Assembly (NCBI GenBank): GCA_020226215.1
Contig: CM035230.1
Span: 24,285,883 to 24,349,882 of the forward strand
Direction: 5' to 3'
Source: Sindora glabra
Taxonomy: Eukaryota; Streptophyta; Magnoliopsida; Fabales; Fabaceae
Length of the DNA: 64,000 nt
The notes under the pieces were generated by a model. It was given only the letters and a program-made list of their open reading frames with translations, was not told where the DNA came from and searched no databases. Of this stretch, positions 24,143 to 36,312 are shown in pieces. Position 1 is the stretch's first letter; each line of letters starts with the position of its first letter. Position numbers and translations under genes: made by a program.

Positions 24143-24340
24143 GCAAGGACTAAGGTGGCAGAGGCACTGACGTTGATAGTGAGTCGGAGGAGGAGCCGCT
24201 GGAAAGAAAAAGAATGACATGTTACCGGCATTGTTGGCCAACGGCAACCAATTCTTTGACAAGCAAATAGTGGATTTGATGTTACCTCTGCTGGTCGCCA
24301 GCGACCTAACCACCTCCTCTATCATGACTCTCCTCACTAA
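24143..24340 (+). pseudogene. CYP90A1 (CPD)-like cytochrome P450 exon fragment
   Basis: After a plausible splice acceptor (TTTTGAAG|GCAAGG), one frame reads ARTKVAEALTLIVSRRR. A one-base shift near 24190 leads into GKKKNDMLPALLANG, then FFDKQIVDLMLPLLVASD and LTTSSIMTLLT. This is the segment of CYP90A, the brassinosteroid side-chain hydroxylase CPD, that leads into and includes the I helix. The I-helix oxygen-activation motif, normally AGYETTS, is degraded to ASDLTTS (24294-24320). No heme-binding FxxGxRxCxG exon or other CPD exon is visible nearby, and the homology stops exactly where the Harbinger-like element begins at 24341. The CYP90A family assignment is from memory of the family and should be treated as probable; P450 origin is more certain. 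Confidence 0.65.
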
Positions 24341-26352
24341 TGATTTGTTTGGGTTTAGGTGAAAACAAAAGAGGGCAAAAATGAAGATGGAAGAAAATGG
24401 GGGGGGGGGAATAAAGGAGAAAGTAATTTTTTTAAAATTATTTAGAATGAGTGAAAATGAGATGAGTAGAAATAAAAGTGAAATTAATTTTTTTTTATTT
24501 AGAATGGGTGAAAATGAAAGGGAGCGAAAATGGAATTGAGTAAAATTATTATAATATCTTTATAATATATTATTAATTTTTATAATAATATTAATTCAGC
24601 AAATTTTTATTTTTATTTTTATATTTTTATTAAAATATTATATATATTTTCTACTTTTATTTTAAATAATAAATATTTTATTAATTTACATTTTCAAACC
24701 ATCTATATTTATTCCATCATATTTTTTCATTTTTAATTACTGTAAATTTTATATGTAAAGAATAATTTTATATTTTAAGTTTTTTTAAAGGAGAAAGTCA
24801 AATTTATTTTAGAATTATTCTTAATAATATATGGATAAAATAATTTATGTTAAATTTTATACTTATTATTTCTATATTTATACTTGAAATTTTAAATTTA
24901 ATATATTTAATAAAATTTAAAAACTTTGCATTATAATTGTAAAATATCTTTTGGAAAAGCGAAATATTATTAATTTCACATTTTCATTTTTATTTAGGTT
25001 TTTTTACCAGTACTATCTATATATGGCCTTCATATATTATTCAACTTTCAATAAAAAAAAGTTTAACATTAAATGGGGTAAATCACACCACTGTAGACCT
25101 TCCAAATAACTTTAAATAGGGTAAATCCTACTCACACTGATTCATGAGTGTTAATTTTATAGTTCACTGTGTACCATCTTTATTGCTTTCCATTTTTTTT
25201 ATGAAATGAATCATACAGTTTTTTAAATTTTATTTATATGAAAGAAAGTATCTTAAAAGTAGTTTTCTTGGAACGACAATATATTGGAGTTGAGATATAT
25301 TGATTTACCACAAAAAAAATTTTTGATACTAATTAATCTTGATATTATTTATACATTATATGATATTTTTTCATACAAATTTATCCTCATTCTAACACCA
25401 TACTTCTGTATTCATTTTGCTACAATCCGTTTTAGTGATAAATGTGAGATAAGTAATTGTTAACCTTATAAAAAAAAACTAAATAAATATCACCATAGGT
25501 CAACTAACACATGATAAATTTTTTTGAACTCATTGAATTAGAAAAATATTAACATCTTGCAATAGTAATTTTATTTAAATTAACAATGATAAAATTTAAT
25601 TAACTATATATACACAATGTCATAAGAAATTCTTATCTAAACTAGATATTAGGGAGATGGAAGAACATATGAGAGAAAAGTTGGAATGCAGAATTCAGGA
25701 AAAAAAATTGGAATCCAAAAATTAAAAAAAAATTATCCACTAGTCGGGTTGGGTCTACTTTGCAATCTAGGTACTATCCATAGTTAGACCCAATATGGTC
25801 GACCTAGATATAGAGCTACCTAACTCGGGTCTTCACTCTATCGCTGGTTTCAAAGCAATAGCTCCAATTGGAAGTAGATCGGCCACACACTGCCACCTAA
25901 AACCAAAGAAGGTCCTCTATCGTGCTCCATTCGTCATCCCCTAACCAATTTCCCCCATCATCTTGCAATCAACAGTAAAACTAGCATAACAAAAGTGAAA
26001 GAAATATACCTGTGACAAAGTAGACAACAACGACAATGTCGGCTAGTTCTTGATAGAGACATTGCAGCGGCTGATTTCAAAGAAGGCTAAGGTGAGTTGG
26101 GGTGGAGAAAATGAAATACAATAGAGGAGTAGAAGAGCACCATGGGAAAGAAAGAAAAATGGCAAAATGCACTCGGTTTACCCTTTAAAATGAGGGGGGA
26201 TTTTTACCACTAGGACCCACACGATTTTTCACTTTCAATTGCACGCCCTCTGATTTCACCACTTATCCAAGTAAGGGAAAATCTGATTTACACCCCACAT
26301 TTCACCTGCTCCTTTCCTCCCCCTCCACTTTACACCCGTTCCAAACAGGCCA
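24341..26352. mobile_element. Non-autonomous Harbinger-like element, 2.0 kb
   Basis: The left end TGATTTGTTTGGGTTTAGGTG and the inverted right end TGGCCTGTTTGGAACGGGTG form imperfect inverted repeats flanked on both sides by TAA (24338-24340 and 26353-26355). The right end is close to that of the 8.6 kb Harbinger element (TGGTCTATTTAGAACGGTAG), so the two probably belong to related families. A left subterminal unit (TATTTAGAATG(A/G)GTGAAAATGA) occurs twice. The centre is A+T-rich and non-coding. 25745-26340 is G+C-richer with no recognised protein, and on the minus strand it has a CACAG|GTATATTTC donor-like site. Confidence 0.7.
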
Positions 26353-26355
26353 TAA

Positions 26356-27904
26356 AATCCCTGTTAGCTTTGTCTTAACTCATGGTACCTAAAAGCCTGT
26401 CATCTTATCTTTTCTATCTTACGAACATGTCATTTACATCACTATAATTTAATTACATTATTTTCTCAATTTATGTTTCAAACTCTTAATGGTAAAAAAG
26501 GCATAGCTTTTTATTATGTAAGTCATTTTAGATGTGAAAGAAACTTATTTTGTCCATTTTCTTAATAAGATTATGTCATGATTTTGCTAGATTAGTGAAA
26601 TGGGCCTTACTGTAAGATAAGCTAATTAACTAATGGAGCAATATATGGTTGGTACAATAAAGTTAGGAACCCCACCACATAAGCACGGTGGTTTATTATT
26701 GTTATTTGATTGACCTACTATTCTTTTGGATGGATGGTGTGAGAGACAAGAAACCAAAGGATTTGATGTTTATTTTTATTTGTTTAGTGCACTTTAAGTA
26801 TGTTAAGATTGTAGTTAAAGTTGGTCTCTCTTTTTCAATTGGATGTGAGGTTATTTGTGTTTAGACTTTCCTTTTTTTTCCTTTGTGGAATTTCTAGTAT
26901 CCAACAATCTCATTGGGCCATCAATTAATTCGAAAATGAGTCAAGTTAGACTTAATGTAAGGGTAAGCTTTTGTGGCATCTATTTTTTTCATTTATAAGA
27001 TTTAAATCTAAAATATTACTCATGGAGTGCTAAGCTCCTTATTACTTGAACTAATGATTATTAGTTATTTTTGTTTAGATTGCTTCTAGATCTTTTTGCC
27101 CTCTCTTTATATTTTTCCTTGATGTCATTAAAATATGTTAATCATTTTTACTTTGGGATCATTTGGTTATGGTTTTTATGGATTTATTTTGTTGCTAGAT
27201 GTACCATTATATTGTAGAGTCCACTCCATTATGCTTTTTTAGAGTTAATATTATAAGTCACATTGAATAACAATAATTATAATGATTGAATGAAAAAGAA
27301 TCCATCTAGTTGAAAACTATAATAAAAAAATGCCCATAAAAAAATAAAAAAAATGTAATGTAATCATCAATAAATAGGTTACTAACCTTTGCCACCCACA
27401 CAAAATACCTCGGTAAATGAGGTTGCTCTAATTAGCAATATCATGAATTTTGCATAATGTTACAAGCTAACAGTTGTAACAATCTAATAGGCAAATATGT
27501 TCGGTTCAATACGAGATTTAGTGAAAAAAATTAAGCATGTTGTAAAAGTGTTGTAATTAAAATTTGGGATCAATTTAATTTGTATACTATTTTTCTTAAT
27601 TTTTTTAATTTTAAAGGTATTTTGATAATTTTGACATAATTTGAAAACTTGGAAAAGTTTGAGAAATCTGTATTTATGATCCTCACATTTTTACTTGTAT
27701 CAATGTGTTTGGTATCAATTGAACATCTAGAATATTATAAAAAGGACCTATGACAAATAAAAAAAATATATTAATTTATATCAAGTGGGCTTTTATTAAA
27801 AATATCATTTAAGAAGATGGAATGTCAAGAAAGCCTAGTAGGTTACCTTAGCGTTGAGTTAGGAATTTGAGTATATTGGTTTATGGCCATCCCTTACATA
27901 CTAA
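26356..27904. other. Intergenic spacer
   Basis: A+T-rich sequence without recognised genes, repeats or elements on either strand. Confidence 0.5.
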
Positions 27905-30647
27905 ACCCATTATAGCTAGAAATTGCAAAATACCAAAATGCTATTTATTTAGGAAAACTCACCAACTAAAACAGAAAGTGGACAATGGTGGAGGTGATGA
28001 CAAGTTAGGTGGAGACAACTTGAGGCATGACGATGGTATTTGGTTCTACAAATATTTGAATATTAATAATGGAATAGCCTATTACTAATTTGTTTAAATA
28101 AAATAATGTATTTCAAATAATGACAAAAATAATGATGAATTTTATTAATTCTGTTACAAAATAAATTGTTAATTTTTAAAATTTTCATCATTTTGCCAAA
28201 ATATTTTTAAAATTTTCCTACCTTCATTGTTCACATGTATGAATTCCAAAATATTGATGACATTTTTCCAAGTATGATTTCTAAAATATTGATGATATTT
28301 CTATTGCCAAATTTGTCATTAATTAATTTTAGTTCGTAGATGTTAAAGTTCTTATAGTGAATGTTGGAAATTTGGAAAAAAATAGTTTAAGTTAGTTTTA
28401 ATTATAAGTTAGAAAAATAGGGCTTGAAATTAGTTGTTTGTGAAAAAAGGATTTGAGATTTTAGGTTTAATTGAAAATATATAGGTATTGGGAAAAAAAT
28501 ATTAGTTGAATTTAGTTTTAGGTGTAAGTTATAAAAATTTAAGTTGAAATTAATATTATTTAAAAACGGAATTGAGATTTCATATTTAATTGAAAATGTG
28601 TAGGTATGCAAAAATATTATTTGAGTTTAGAAGTTCAATTTATTTTTAGTTGAGAAATAGGAGATTATATTTCAAGTTTTACGTTAAAAAAATAGAAAAT
28701 AAAATATATTTTAGATTTTGTGTCATCAAAAAAATAGGAATCAAGATTGGATTTAAATTTATATTGAGTGAAGAAGCCCCCTGTAGATCAAAATTTTTGT
28801 TTTTTTTTCATTTTTAAATTTATAAATAATTTGTAACTAAGATATATTTTTTGAAAATAAAATTGTACAATTTTAATGATATTTTATTCCTTTTAATTAT
28901 TTTTATTATATGCAACTTTTATTTTTTGGGATATTCCCACGGTAATATGCCATGGAAAAGCTTGTTCATGACGGTGTGCTATCATGCTTTCAGTGGCCTT
29001 TTTAATCATCGGAAACCATTATTTTGAAAATGAAAATGAAAAAGAAGACACAAAAAGTTCTTGGGAAAGGTCGTGTGAAAAAATTTCTCGCGTATTTGTT
29101 TCCCATGGCTTAAAAATTGTTGAAAACGCCGCAAGAAATTTAGGGAATTTTTAGATATATTTTTAGTTTTATATTTTCAGAAAATTATTGCAATTTTTTT
29201 TAAAATTATTTTTATTTTTTAAAATTAAAAAAATAAAAAATAGAGAATGATCACTATTGCAAATAAATATTTTATTTAATTATAAAAATTAATATCAAGT
29301 TCAAGAGAATAAGTTAAAAAAATATTTAAAAATTATTTCTGATTTTTTTATTTTAAAGCTATACATTTAAAGTTGTATTTTTTAAAAATAAATTCTGAAA
29401 AAAAATTTACAAATAAGTATTACTATTTTTAAAAACGAAAAAGTAGATAACTATTTTTAAAATACAATGAGCAAACCGACTCCTAATTGCCCATAGTTAG
29501 CTAAGATTTCTCATGGCTTTGACCTTTGAAAAAATTACTATTTTCCTAGTATAATTAATGATTTCTCATGGCTCTAATCATAGGAAAACTACCGTTTTCT
29601 ACTGGTAGTAGTAACAGTGACAAAGAGAAAATAATAGTGTGGGTACAGTGATAATGCTGAAGAGTACATGATAATAATGACGTTAAGTGGATTAAATGAT
29701 GGTAATGCAGATGCCAATTATAGGATTTTAACGCACAGAAGCGTGGTTGCTACATCGGCCACCACATTGGTATCAATTGCAATGGTGATTGTCACCAATG
29801 CTGGCTATCGCCGCATTACCAATTACGATAAATGGTGACCACCACCATCGTGGTGGCAATGGTGGCAGCTATGATGATAGCAATTGGTGGTGGACGCGGC
29901 CAATTATGGCAGTGTTAACGATAGAAGATAAGAAGCAGTGAATGAATATAATTAATCGAGGATAAATGTTTCTTTCCCCATTTTTTAATATAAATATTTC
30001 TTTTCAATTTTTATTTTTAATAAAAAAATTCATGATTCTGCCGTCTGAAAAACATTTTGGTACTACTTTGAATGATAGGATTACAATTTTTTATTTACTT
30101 CTTACATTCAAAATTCATACCCGCTTGTAATTTTTTGCTTAGAAATATTACGTAAATACAATTTTTTATGTATTTGTTACATTCTAAAAACTTACAAGAT
30201 TTCATATAATAAGTTACAGTTTTTATAATTTTTTAAAATGTCAAGAAACATAACTTTTAAATATTTTTTAGAAGAGTTTAAATTTAATTTATTTAAAATA
30301 TTTTATATTATCAATAAATAAAAATAAGATATATTATTAAAAATTTAATTATAATTAAAAAATTTTAATAATAGTAAAAAAAATTTAATAATATTTATTA
30401 TCATGATAATATATAAATCAATGATAATATAAAATTAAAATTAAAATTTTTAAAATATTTAAAAAAAAAACTCCATAAATCAAACGGCCTCAATGCTGTT
30501 GATATAGTAAGTTCGTACTTCGCGTCCGAAACAAGCAAAGTTTCGTATACCCCGTGTCAATGTCATGGCCACACTGTCCTTCTACTGGTCTTCATATAAA
30601 ATTGCAATGCATTAATTTTTCGTGCTATTTTAATTGAAGCTAGCCAG
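27905..30647. repeat. Segmental duplication copy A, left part
   Basis: This aligns in direct orientation with 41915-45145. Shared landmarks include ATTGCAAAATACCAAAATGCTA, TTACTAATTTGTTTAAATAAAAT, GAAGCCCCCTGTAGATCAA, GATATTCCCACGGTAATA, GGAAACCATTATTTTGAAAAT and AACGGCCTCA(A/G)TGCTG. No protein family is recognised in either copy. The copy is interrupted at 30647 by the LTR retrotransposon and resumes at 36313. Confidence 0.88.
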
Positions 30648-31416
30648 TGTCACAAGTCGGCCTTATAACTCAGTTAACTAGGTAAATGAACTCTAATTTA
30701 GATGAAACTTTGTACAAAAATCAAACATTATATGGAGGTCTTGTAGTGCTGATTTGGGAGGATTCTGACTTGTGTACAATTTTTGAGAATTTTTCCCATG
30801 TTAGGAGTATTTACGTAATTTTATACAGGGATAACTTATCTAATATGAATAGGAAAGTATATGACTATGATCCTTGGATTATTATCTTCATTTTGATGTA
30901 TTATGAACTAGTATATCCTTCCCGAATTCTAAAAAAAGGTCTTATAACAATTCAAAAAAGTATGTTAACTCCTACAAGATGTGCTTTAGCTTAGAATGCT
31001 CTCTAGGGGGAGAGTACCCAGTGATCCTAGTGGCCACTTGGTATTGCCTAAGGGTTGGAGGGTGTGGCTTAGCGTTTCCCCTGCACACTCTATAATATGT
31101 AATAAGGTATATTATGAATAATAGAAGTAGTCTCTCTTATACTAAAATTAGTCAATGATCATGTATGCTTATTGTCGCATTTATCCACATTACTCGAATA
31201 TTCATTGTTGCCTTGTTATATACTTTATGGTTGGTTGCCAAATTGCTAAGTGTTATGTGTTGCCTTGAGATTGTCCTGATATGCTTATTATTATTGTGGG
31301 TGATGCTTGTCATTTTCATAACTTCAAATCGTGAATGACCGAATGGTTAGCTTATTCTCAGGTGGTGAGAGTCTAAGCATTGCACGTCCCCTCTATTGAG
31401 TAGCTAGACCGTGACA
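30648..31416 (+). repeat. 5' LTR of the gag-only element (769 bp)
   Basis: It runs from TGTCACAAGTCGG to CTAGACCGTGACA. It aligns along its whole length with 33813-34434 plus 36171-36312, at roughly four-fifths identity by eye and mostly transition differences. The 102-codon frame 30686-30994 inside it is not a gene. Confidence 0.88.
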
Positions 31417-31435
31417 TCTAGTATCAAAGCATGGT
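31417..31435 (+). other. Primer-binding site of the gag-only element
   Basis: TCTAGTATCAAAGCATGG follows the 5' LTR directly and resembles TGGTATCAGAGC, the initiator tRNA(Met) complement. Confidence 0.6.
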
Positions 31436-32770
31436 TTCGACCACACTTCTTGGTATTCCGCTGCACCTTTTGTTTACATTCTACTGCATCTTTTCTTTCA
31501 AAAGTCAACCAACCATGTTGAAGAAAATGACAATTGCTAAACAATTTGATGCCATTGAGAATGCACTTGGTAATTTTGAAGGCTACATAGATATCATGAA
31601 GGGATTGCAATTTGAGGAGATCCTTGAATTATTTCGAAGAGCTAAAGAGTAGGAAGCTCTCGAACACTACGTCAAGACCTTAGAAGCCAACAAAGGGATT
31701 GAAAGCTCAAGGAGTAGCTATATTCCACAAGTCGGCAAACGACTTGCTATCATCAAGACTACCCAAGTAGAGTTAGAAAATGTTTTGTGAGGCCTTTCCA
31801 ACGAGATGAAAGATGTCGTAACGGCTCTTTGTATGGAAGTTAGTGACTTGGTTGCCTCAATTAAGGTAATGATAATGGCCTTTGGAAGTGGTTCGCAAGA
31901 GGGTGGTGCCTCAGAGCGGAGGGGAAAGCTGAAAATCCCCAAACCAAGGCCATGTGCTGGTGAAAGAGATGTGTAAAAGCTCAAGAACTTTATGTTCGAC
32001 TTGGACCAATACTTCAATGCTACTAACATAAAGTCTGAGGAAGCCCAATTGAATCATGCTACCATATTCTTCATTGATAATGCGAAGGTTTAGTAGAGGA
32101 CCAAGTATCAGGAGTTTCAAGAGGGACAATGCCATATCAACACTTAGGATGAGCTGAAGTAAGAGTTGAAGGCACATTTCTATCCAGAGAATGTGGATTA
32201 CTTGGCTCGACGCAAGCTAAGAGAGTTGTGCTAGATAGTCTCTATCTAGGAATTTGTGAAGAAGTTCATAACTGTGATGTTAGACATCAGAGACATGACT
32301 AAGAAAGACAAGCTCTCCTATTTTCTTGATGGTCTCTCAAGGGAAGCTGCTATAAAGCTCCAGAGAGGAAGAGTTCAGAATCTATCAGAAGCGGTGATGG
32401 CTGTTGAATGCCTTTCTGACTACGATTTCCCTAACTCTAATTTCAAGTATGTTGGAGGAACTGCATCCACTATTGGTGGGAGAGTTAAACAGTATGGCAA
32501 CGGTAGTAAGCCTAAAGGTGAGGGAGCAACCTTGATAATGCCTGCTCATGTGGAAGCCTCAACAGTATCTCTGTTAACTAACAATACTAAGAAGAGGAAG
32601 ACTCTATCCTATTTCTTATGCTGAGGACCACACAAGGTGGTAGAGTGCCCAAAGAAAGCTACTCTAAATGCCATACAAGCCAGACTCCAAAGTGAGGGAG
32701 TAAGAGGCAACAAGGGAGTTGATCATTCTAATGGGGAAGGCAATTCATATGCTAGGATTAGAGCACTCTA
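31431..32770 (+). pseudogene. Ty3-type retrotransposon gag with zinc knuckle, riddled with stops
   Basis: A single frame runs for about 1.3 kb and keeps the whole gag plan: QFDAIENALGNFEGYI near the N-terminus, a coiled LEHYVKTLEANKG region, then KLKNFMFDLDQYFNA, SEEAQLNHATIFF and RTKYQEFQEG. It continues with LKAHFYPENVDYLARR, KFITVMLDIRDMTKKDKL and LQRGRVQNLSEAV (Retrotrans_gag domain). Near 32610-32650 a knuckle reads YFLC (stop) GPHKVVECPKKATLNA. About ten in-frame stops break it (for example 31650, 31978, 32091-32096). Most lie where relatives have tryptophan or a similar G/C-containing codon, consistent with methyl-cytosine decay rather than frameshifting. It packages element RNA when intact. 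Confidence 0.88.
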
Positions 32771-33800
32771 ACTCCTAGCACCCATAAGTAATTAAGACAA
32801 AGAGGTAAGGTAGATCCCTTTTCCTTACTAGGGGTCTATCTTTGTAAGGAGTTATACGAGATCGCCGGTACTAACCTATGTAACAAGCAAGCTAGATAGT
32901 AAGGATGTCAAAGAGAAATCCTTGGAGAGAGTTCATTAGACGTGATGAGGGAGACAAATTCTTTTTAAGGAGGAGTCTATGAATTGCTGGAAAGCATAGG
33001 TGTATGTTTGAGGAGCAACTATCTAACATGCAATTTTCTTTTATTATGATTGCTCTTTGTATGCAAGGAATTACACCACCGTAAGTTTTCATTTATGGCA
33101 ATTGGCTTACACAACATTGGGAATACCAGTAGTCAATCATAGGAGCAACTTGTAGGAAAAGACTTGGAGTGCATCAAACGTGTGCAAGCCAGAACAAGAA
33201 ATGCGAATGGCACCTTGTTCAACCCTATCAGCCGTGATAGGGGAAAACACTTTAAGTGTCATGTTCGAGTGCCTTGGAGACATCAAAATAGATATTGGAC
33301 TTGAGTTTGAAGAGAAAGAGCAATTTGTTCGAGTAGCCAATGTAAAGCTAAGTGTCAAAATTAATCGAAACCATCAGTAAGCAGACTTGTGAGCAAGGTT
33401 ATGGGGCCTATGTGTAGACTAAGCATAAGTTTTGTCTTCTCTTGCATTAGTGGTAAAGGACATTGGGTGTAAGATACTTAGCAAGTAGGTAACTTCTAAG
33501 ACACCAAGCTCGCATGCCAACTACAAAGACAAATAGCTTAAGAGTTGTGGAAATAATTTAACCAGGCTCAATGGAGTTTTCACTATCAACAACAAGTTCA
33601 AAAAGACAAAGCATGAAGATTCAAGAGCAGCAAGGAAAAGCTCTATGGGAGCAGTGTCAAACTGAAGAGTTAAAGACAAGCTTGGCGAAGGGCAAAGAGA
33701 TAAGCAGAGACATTGAGGGAAGAGCTCAAGTGAAGTAAACTAAAGATGCTCATGGAAGCTATATTAGATTGCATTGTCAATGAGGACATGGCATTTTTCA
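32771..33800. other. Gag-only element, 3' internal region
   Basis: About 1 kb lies between gag and the polypurine tract. I looked for DTGA-type protease, YxDD reverse transcriptase and integrase motifs and found none. Short frames (33180-33380 on the plus strand) match no family. Confidence 0.6.
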
Positions 33801-33812
33801 AGTAGGGGATAA
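33801..33812 (+). other. Polypurine tract of the gag-only element
   Basis: AGTAGGGGATAA lies immediately before the TGTCAC start of the 3' LTR. Confidence 0.7.
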
Positions 33813-34434
33813 TGTCACAAGTTGGCCTTGTGATCCAGTTGACTGGGTAAATGAGCTCTGATTTGGATGAAACTTTGCATAAAAATCAAGCATTACATAA
33901 AGGCTCTGTAGTGTTGATTTGGGATGATTTTGGCTTGTGTACAATTTTTAGGGATTTTCCCCATGTTGGGGGTATTTATGTAATTTTACTAAGGGTAACT
34001 TGTCAAATGTGAGTAAGAAAATACATAGTTGTGATCCTTGGATTATTATCTTCATTTTGATATATTATGAGTAATTGATCCTTCCCAAACTCTAAGAAGA
34101 GGCCTTATGAATGTTCAAGAAAAGTATGTTAACTCTTGTCAAATGGGCTTTAGCTTAGAATGCTTTTTAAGGAAGGGTACCCAATGATCTTGGTGGTCAT
34201 TTGGTATTGTCTAAAGGTTGGAGTGTGTAGCTTGGTGCTTTTCTTACATACTCTATAATATGTGATAAGGTGTATTATGAATAACAGAAGTAACTCCTCT
34301 TCTACTAAAATTAGTTCGCGATTGTGTATGCTTATTGTCACATTCATCTGCATTACTCAAATGTTCATTATTGGCTTGTTATATGCTTTATGGTTGGTTG
34401 CCTAGTTGTTATGTGCTATATGTTGCCTTAAGAT

Positions 34435-35065
34435 TGTTAGGAATTTGGATTATCACATGCAGCGGAATTTTAAATTTTTGATCCGAATTCTACCTAGGAT
34501 CCATGCAAAAAGCATAAGTCAATGATTAGGGTTTTACCTATTGGGCACTCGTGTTTCTACTGATCAAAACTTGAGCGGATGAATCAAACGCCGGCCGGAA
34601 GGTACAGCGTCTCTACGGTATCCACACGGAGTGAACAACGATCTCTCACCCTCCACGCGTCTGCTAGGATGCGTTTTTCTCTCTAAGAATTAGGATTGGA
34701 TGTTTTCTGAGTGATTTAGGGTTTATATGGAAGCTTAAAACGTGATTATTAAGTGATGCCCTCAAGTCTCCTTTTATAGAACTTAGGCAAGTCATAATCC
34801 TAGTCCTACTAGGATAATGCTTCCAAAATTCTAATCACACTTAACAACTCATCTTATCATTATCCTGGAGATAATGGGAAGAGATAAGACTTATCTATTA
34901 ATTATCTAATATTAGATAATAATATTATCTCATAATATAAATATCTTAATTATTAGATAATTGCATATAGTTATCAAATATCAGAATAATATTATCTCAT
35001 AATATATTTATCTAATATCTGATAAGATAATTATTTGATATTTCTTTAATATCAAATAATATCAC

Positions 35066-35160
<95 letters not shown>

Positions 35161-36155
35161 AATTATTATTCTTAATAATATATATATGCACGAAAATAAG
35201 TTCAATTAATTGGATATTAATATAATTAAAGTCCAATTAATTATTGTCTTATTCCTACTCCTTTTGTGTGACCCTGTAGGTTCTTACTACGTTGACAATG
35301 ACTTATTATTGAGCCATAGACAGCGAGCGGTATCTAGCAATACATCACTGCCACTCAAGTAGTAAGAATGTCTGTGATTCGACATCCACGTAATACATTA
35401 TCAACATTTTGCATCATAACCCTTTTGTAATAATATCCAAATTGAACTGGAGGCATGGAATGTGTTATCCTCGTCAATGTTCAATTTATATTTCTTGATA
35501 CTGAGTAGACTTAAAATAAATTATTAATATCACATATTAATTCAACTGAGCATGGCCATGCATTTCTAAGTCTCACTCAATCAAGGGGCCCAAGGATATT
35601 TCTCTTTTATACAAGAGTAACAAAATCCCATTTACATCACTCACTTCCCTCTGCATGATTTATGACACACCCAATCAATGCCCTACTTGTCATCCTGATT
35701 AAAGGTGACATAGGACAATATTAAAGTGAGTAATTCCTCATGTAGGGAACCGTAGTGACTTCAGGTCAAAGGTTTATGTGTAGTTGTGATCATATGAGAA
35801 TAATTTATGACACGTTTATCCATGCAATATTCTCATAGTGGGTTAGTCCAGTACATTGTTCACTTAGCAATGTACTCATGTATTGACTTGATATCACATA
35901 TCCATGATTCATAATCATCAGTCACTATACATGCTAGTCTCGATGTATTATTACTATCCTTTTCGTAATAATACTTGACTAGGGGCATTTTAGGAATAGC
36001 AAAGCTATTCCAAGGATAATTATTATATTAAGTTATAAATTGCGCATAATAATAATAAAAATAAATATAATAATTAAATTACCTAAAATAAAATATAATA
36101 CATTGTGTATAACTCTAATCATCTTATATGATTGATTTTAAGACATACACCAACA
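34435..36155. mobile_element. Nested solo LTR, 1.7 kb, Copia-like
   Basis: The insert begins TGTTAGGAATTTGGATTATC and ends ACATACACCAACA, with TGTT/AACA inverted ends. It is flanked by the 5 bp duplication AAGAT (34430-34434 and 36156-36160). No internal coding region or second LTR exists, so it is best read as a solo LTR left after recombination, or a terminal-repeat remnant. It includes an 84 bp (TA)n tract. A further 10 bp, GACTTAAGAT (36161-36170), repeats the host sequence next to the insertion and is not explained by a simple 5 bp duplication. Confidence 0.8.
35069..35152. repeat. (AT)n microsatellite, about 42 units
   Basis: An uninterrupted AT dinucleotide run lies inside the nested solo LTR. 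The 74-codon frame over it is an artefact of the repeat. Confidence 0.98.
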
Positions 36156-36312
36156 AAGATGACTTAAGATTGTCCGGATATGCTTATTATTATTGTAAGT
36201 GATACTTGTCCATTCATAACTTTGAATGGTGAATGACCAAATGGTTAGCTTATTTTCAGGTGATGAGAGTCTAAGCGGCACATCCCGTATATTAAGTAAA
36301 TAGACTGTGACA

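Larger units (their letters stand above)
30648..36312 (+). mobile_element. Gag-only LTR retrotransposon (TR-GAG type), with nested insertion
   Basis: The 5' LTR (30648-31416) and the 3' LTR (33813-36312, itself split by a 1.7 kb insertion) both start TGTCACAAGT and end with the inverse GTGACA. A GTATCAAAGC sequence just after the 5' LTR is a diverged tRNA(Met) primer-binding site, and AGTAGGGGATAA just before the 3' LTR is the polypurine tract. Only about 2.4 kb lies between the LTRs. It encodes a gag with zinc knuckle but no protease, RT, RNase H or integrase that I can see. The uninterrupted paralogous sequence at 45140-45180 shows the pre-insertion state. The 5 bp target duplication is no longer clear (GCCAG against CTGAC). 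Confidence 0.85.
33813..36312 (+). repeat. 3' LTR of the gag-only element, split by an insertion
   Basis: 33813-34434 matches the first part and 36171-36312 the last part of the 5' LTR. Excluding the insertion and its duplicated bases, the length is about 764 bp against 769 bp for the 5' LTR. Confidence 0.88.

Noticed and set aside
27867..28088. 73-codon frame at the start of duplication copy A
   Set aside because: The corresponding sequence in copy B is shifted and interrupted, so there is no sign of selection for a protein.
30686..30994. 102-codon plus-strand frame
   Set aside because: It lies wholly inside the 5' LTR of the gag-only element, and the matching part of the 3' LTR does not keep it open.
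31718..32177. Two minus-strand frames of 88-103 codons
   Set aside because: They are antisense shadows of the gag pseudogene and have no family signature.
35012..35236. 74-codon minus-strand frame rich in Ile-Tyr
   Set aside because: It is produced by the AT dinucleotide repeat inside the nested solo LTR.
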